In this document: positions 7,409 through 8,748 of the stretch, piece after piece | Position numbering within the stretch: the first letter of the stretch is position 1 | Layout of the letters: each line of letters begins with the position of its first letter | Source of the DNA: Pedobacter sp. UBA2067 | Lineage (GTDB): Bacteria; Bacteroidota; Bacteroidia; Sphingobacteriales; Sphingobacteriaceae | DNA: 8,748 bases | Direction of reading: 5' to 3' | NCBI GenBank assembly: GCA_002333205.1 | Contig: DDAD01000155.1 | Span: 1-8,748 of the forward strand | Translations under genes and position numbers: made by a program | Notes under the pieces: model-generated | Database searches by the model: none | Told to the model about the DNA's origin: nothing | Seen by the model: only the letters and a program-made list of their open reading frames with translations

Positions 7409-7912
7409 CTATACTGCATCCTTGGCCGCCGCAGGGTTGATGATGTTACTTGCAATCTGCGACAAATAGGCCGCTGTATCGTTTTCTTCTTTAAGGCACT
7501 GCTCCAATAACACACTCGCTTGTTCCAGGTTTAACTCCTTACTTACTTCAAGCAAGACCGTGTAGCTGGCAATTTTGTAATGCTCAATATGCTGGGCAGC
7601 GTAAATGATCGCCGCATCCCGCATGGATGTTCCTGGTTCGTTCTTTACAATTAGATCCCTGGCTTTTTCTACAAGCGCGCTCACAATATTACACTCCTGC
7701 TTTGTAGGCTTAACCTTTAGTGACTTCAAGATGGTTTCCAGTCGACTTACATGTGTTTCTGCCTCTGTGGATGGTGAATTGAGTGCAGTTCTTAGTTCTT
7801 CCGTATATGCTGCTATAGACAATGCAACGAAACTCTTGATAAATTTCTTTTCAGCATGATACAGATCCACCAAACGTGTTAAAAAAAAATCCCTTAATCC
7901 TGTATGTTCCAT
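7409..7912 (-). CDS. yciF: YciF/YciE-type ferritin-like protein (DUF892)
   Basis: 167 residues from the ATG at 7912; a TTG four codons upstream (7924) is also in frame, but the ATG gives the usual family N-terminus. The chain is almost wholly helical and matches the DUF892 four-helix bundle of E. coli YciF: LVDLYHAEKKF with Glu21, a second helix with Glu50, Glu52 and His54 in EAETHVSRLE, then MRDAAIIYAAQHIEHYKIASY (97-117) with Glu110 and His111, and CLKEENDT (139-146) with Glu142 and Glu143. These acidic/His residues are the expected di-metal ligands, so metal binding is likely; iron storage or oxidase activity is not proven for the family. In enterobacteria YciF is stress-associated. The protein is cytoplasmic, with no signal peptide. 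GAGGT lies about 13 bases before the ATG, a poorly spaced ribosome site. The radical SAM gene follows on the same strand and could be co-transcribed, as no terminator is seen in the 62-bp gap. Confidence 0.92.
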   Translation of the reverse strand: MEHTGLRDFFLTRLVDLYHAEKKFIKSFVALSIAAYTEELRTALNSPSTEAETHVSRLETILKSLKVKPTKQECNIVSALVEKARDLIVKNEPGTSMRDAAIIYAAQHIEHYKIASYTVLLEVSKELNLEQASVLLEQCLKEENDTAAYLSQIASNIINPAAAKDAV

Positions 7913-7986
7913 ATTCAGCTTCAATTTACCTCATTAACAAAAACATTCCAAATTAGGTTTGCAGACGATCTTAAATCCCGACCGCT

Positions 7987-8001
7987 TACCGCCTGGCGGT
8001 A
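7987..8001. repeat. Short GC-rich palindrome TACCGCC-T-GGCGGTA
   Basis: Perfect 7-bp arms around a single T, in otherwise AT-leaning DNA and 75 bp upstream of the yciF-like ATG. It could be the operator of a dimeric repressor or part of the repeat cluster that begins 37 bp further on. There is no T-run on either side, so it is not an intrinsic terminator. Confidence 0.5.
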
Positions 8002-8037
8002 TATACACTATTCTATTGCAGGGAGCTTCCCAGGCAC

Positions 8038-8081
8038 TTGACAAGGAATTGACAGGGGTTTGATAAGGCCTTGATAGGTGT
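8038..8081. repeat. Four contiguous 11-bp direct repeats, consensus TTGAYA-N5
   Basis: The units are TTGACAAGGAA (8038-8048), TTGACAGGGGT (8049-8059), TTGATAAGGCC (8060-8070) and TTGATAGGTGT (8071-8081). Every unit has TTGA, then C or T, then A, at an exact 11-bp period with no gaps, and G is fixed at position 8. One helical turn per unit puts the cores on one face of the DNA. This is the layout of OmpR/PhoB-family operators; the Bacillus PhoP box has similar TT-A-A hexamers at about 11-bp spacing. It could equally be a copy of an intergenic repeat family. No regulator gene is in the window. Confidence 0.7.
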
Positions 8082-8114
8082 CCAGACGTACCAATGCCTT
8101 GTCAACCCCTGGTC
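8051..8114. repeat. Imperfect inverted repeat with 26-bp arms
   Basis: The left arm (8051-8076), which spans parts of repeat units 2 to 4, recurs as the reverse complement at 8089-8114. The arms agree over the segments GAC, AGGGG, TTGA, AAGGC and TTG, with three to four substitutions and two compensating one-base offsets, around a 12-base loop. Transcribed, it would form a long hairpin. No T-run follows on either strand, so a terminator role is unlikely. Confidence 0.65.
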
Positions 8115-8209
8115 TAGTACGGAGCAAATACGTTGCAACAAGCATGCTGTTACCACCAATTTAGATGCGGAGTGCTTTAGATTACCTAATTAATATGGAT
8201 ATTAGAGCT

Positions 8210-8686
8210 ATGAAAAAACTCCTTATAGCGATGATCTGCTGTTTGTTTGCCAGTCAGGTGAGTGCACAACTACAGCCACAGATACTACCAAGTGCTGTTT
8301 TCTACAAAAAGGACGGCAAAACATTCTCTACTGCGCAGATCCCGACAACAAAGAAAGCCTTTATTATGTTCTTTGATGCGACCTGCGACCATTGTCAGCA
8401 AGTTGCTAAACAACTCTCAAAAGAAAGTGGAAAACTAGCGAACGCAAACATATACCTTGTTTCGATGGATGAGTTTCGCTCGATAGACTACTTTATGACC
8501 AACTTTGCTAAGCCATTGCTGGCGATGAAAAACGTAACGCTGCTACAAGACAAACATCAGGCTTTTATACCAACCTTTAAGCCCGACAAGTACCCTTCCA
8601 TGTACCTTTACGGCACAAACAAGCGTTTGCTTAAGTTTTCGAGCAACGACAGAGAGGTTCCAAAATTTCTGGAGCTGATGAAGTAG
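8210..8686 (+). CDS. Exported thioredoxin-like protein with a CDHC motif
   Basis: 158 residues. I start it at the ATG at 8210 because it opens a classic signal peptide: MKK, a hydrophobic core to about residue 14, and a probable cut after VSA (17-19). The in-frame ATG at 8165 would put 15 polar residues in front of it. The mature part has a thioredoxin fold: KKAFIMFFDATCDHCQQ (48-64) gives the strand and the active-site Cys59-Asp-His-Cys62 at a helix start, and KYPSMYLYG (127-135) supplies the expected cis-proline Pro129 and next strand. Both cysteines are present, so a thiol-disulfide role outside the cytoplasm is likely, but oxidase, reductase or isomerase cannot be told apart. It resembles the small TlpA/redoxin-like proteins common in Bacteroidota and lacks a long N-terminal substrate domain. 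No lipobox is placed for lipidation. It is a single-gene unit with a strong terminator behind it. Confidence 0.85.
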   Translation: MKKLLIAMICCLFASQVSAQLQPQILPSAVFYKKDGKTFSTAQIPTTKKAFIMFFDATCDHCQQVAKQLSKESGKLANANIYLVSMDEFRSIDYFMTNFAKPLLAMKNVTLLQDKHQAFIPTFKPDKYPSMYLYGTNKRLLKFSSNDREVPKFLELMK

Positions 8687-8697
8687 GAAAAACACTA

Positions 8698-8748
8698 CAA
8701 ACAAAAAAGCCGGCAGCATTTGTAAAATGCTGCCGGCTTTTTTGTTTG
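8698..8748. terminator. Strong bidirectional intrinsic terminator at the window edge
   Basis: A perfect inverted repeat with 24-bp arms (8698-8721 and 8725-8748) and a 3-base loop begins 12 bases after the stop of the thioredoxin-like gene. The core is GCCGGCAGCATTT with its complement, flanked by six A on the left and six T on the right, so it can terminate transcription from both sides. This suggests a convergent gene just beyond the window. The pairing reaches the last base and may continue outside. Confidence 0.95.

Larger units (their letters stand above)
7913..8209. other. Gene-free divergent intergenic region with a repeat cluster
   Basis: These 297 bases separate the yciF-like gene (-) from the thioredoxin-like gene (+). 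Near the yciF side, TAATTTGG (7955-7948, minus) is a near match to a -7 element without a -33 partner. The middle holds a short GC-rich palindrome (7987-8001), four tandem 11-bp repeats (8038-8081) and an inverted partner reaching 8114. The part next to the thioredoxin-like gene (8115-8209) shows only two 8-bp palindromes, GTTGCAAC and AGCATGCT at 8132-8148, and no clear promoter or ribosome site. No tRNA or other recognisable RNA gene was seen. Confidence 0.6.

Noticed and set aside
8038..8114. CRISPR-like array
   Set aside because: The 11-bp units abut with no spacers and there are no cas genes.
8132..8148. Adjacent 8-bp palindromes GTTGCAAC and AGCATGCT
   Set aside because: They are short and expected by chance in a region this long, with no repeat elsewhere in the window.
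8165..8209. Upstream ATG giving the thioredoxin-like protein 15 more residues
   Set aside because: The extension places polar residues ahead of an otherwise classic signal peptide starting with MKK at 8210.
1..8748. A novel multi-gene defence, biosynthetic or mobile system
   Set aside because: Every gene belongs to a known widespread family, orientations alternate, and there is no transposase, integrase, nuclease-toxin pair or terminal repeat.

Overview
The window reads as ordinary chromosomal DNA of a Bacteroidota bacterium, most likely Sphingobacteriaceae (Pedobacter or Mucilaginibacter-like). The grounds are the style of the proteins, weak or absent Shine-Dalgarno sequences, TAnnTTTG-type promoter elements, a moderate GC content with AT-rich intergenic DNA, and a single-chain trehalose-6-phosphate synthase/phosphatase as known from Cytophaga. 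The genus is inferred, not proven.

Layout. Positions 1-3581 hold a trehalose/alpha-glucan module: the 3' part of a GH15 glucoamylase/trehalase-type hydrolase (+) meets a fused OtsA-OtsB enzyme (-) end to end, with stop codons overlapping by 4 bp. A 192-bp divergent intergenic region follows, then a YkuK (DUF458) RNase H-like gene (+, 3774-4247). A strong palindromic terminator separates it from a convergent ammonium transporter gene (-, 4255-5655), and that transporter's own stop codon lies inside the palindrome. The 252 bp upstream of amt carry two good Bacteroidota-type promoter matches. Next come a SRPBCC-domain gene (+, 5908-6390) and a YhcC/TIGR01212 radical SAM gene (-, 6369-7346) overlapping tail to tail by 22 bp. 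A YciF-type ferritin-like gene (-, 7409-7912) lies just upstream of the radical SAM gene on the same strand. A 297-bp gene-free stretch (7913-8209) holds an unusual repeat cluster. Last is a small exported thioredoxin-like gene (+, 8210-8686), followed by a perfect 24-bp-arm terminator hairpin that runs to the window edge.

How the genes fit together. The only clear functional pairing is the first two genes: one makes trehalose from UDP-glucose and glucose-6-phosphate, and the other belongs to a family that includes trehalases and glucoamylases, so a trehalose synthesis/turnover pair is plausible. The YciF-type protein belongs to a stress-linked family and trehalose is a stress solute, but nothing in the sequence ties them together. 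The rest is a set of single housekeeping or accessory genes in alternating orientation.

I found no mobile element, CRISPR array, tRNA, rRNA or defence locus, and no convincing new multi-gene system. The most unusual signal is non-coding: four back-to-back 11-bp repeats (TTGAYA plus five bases) at 8038-8081, partly folded into a 26-bp imperfect inverted repeat ending at 8114. It could be an operator for an OmpR/PhoB-type regulator or a copy of a dispersed intergenic repeat.
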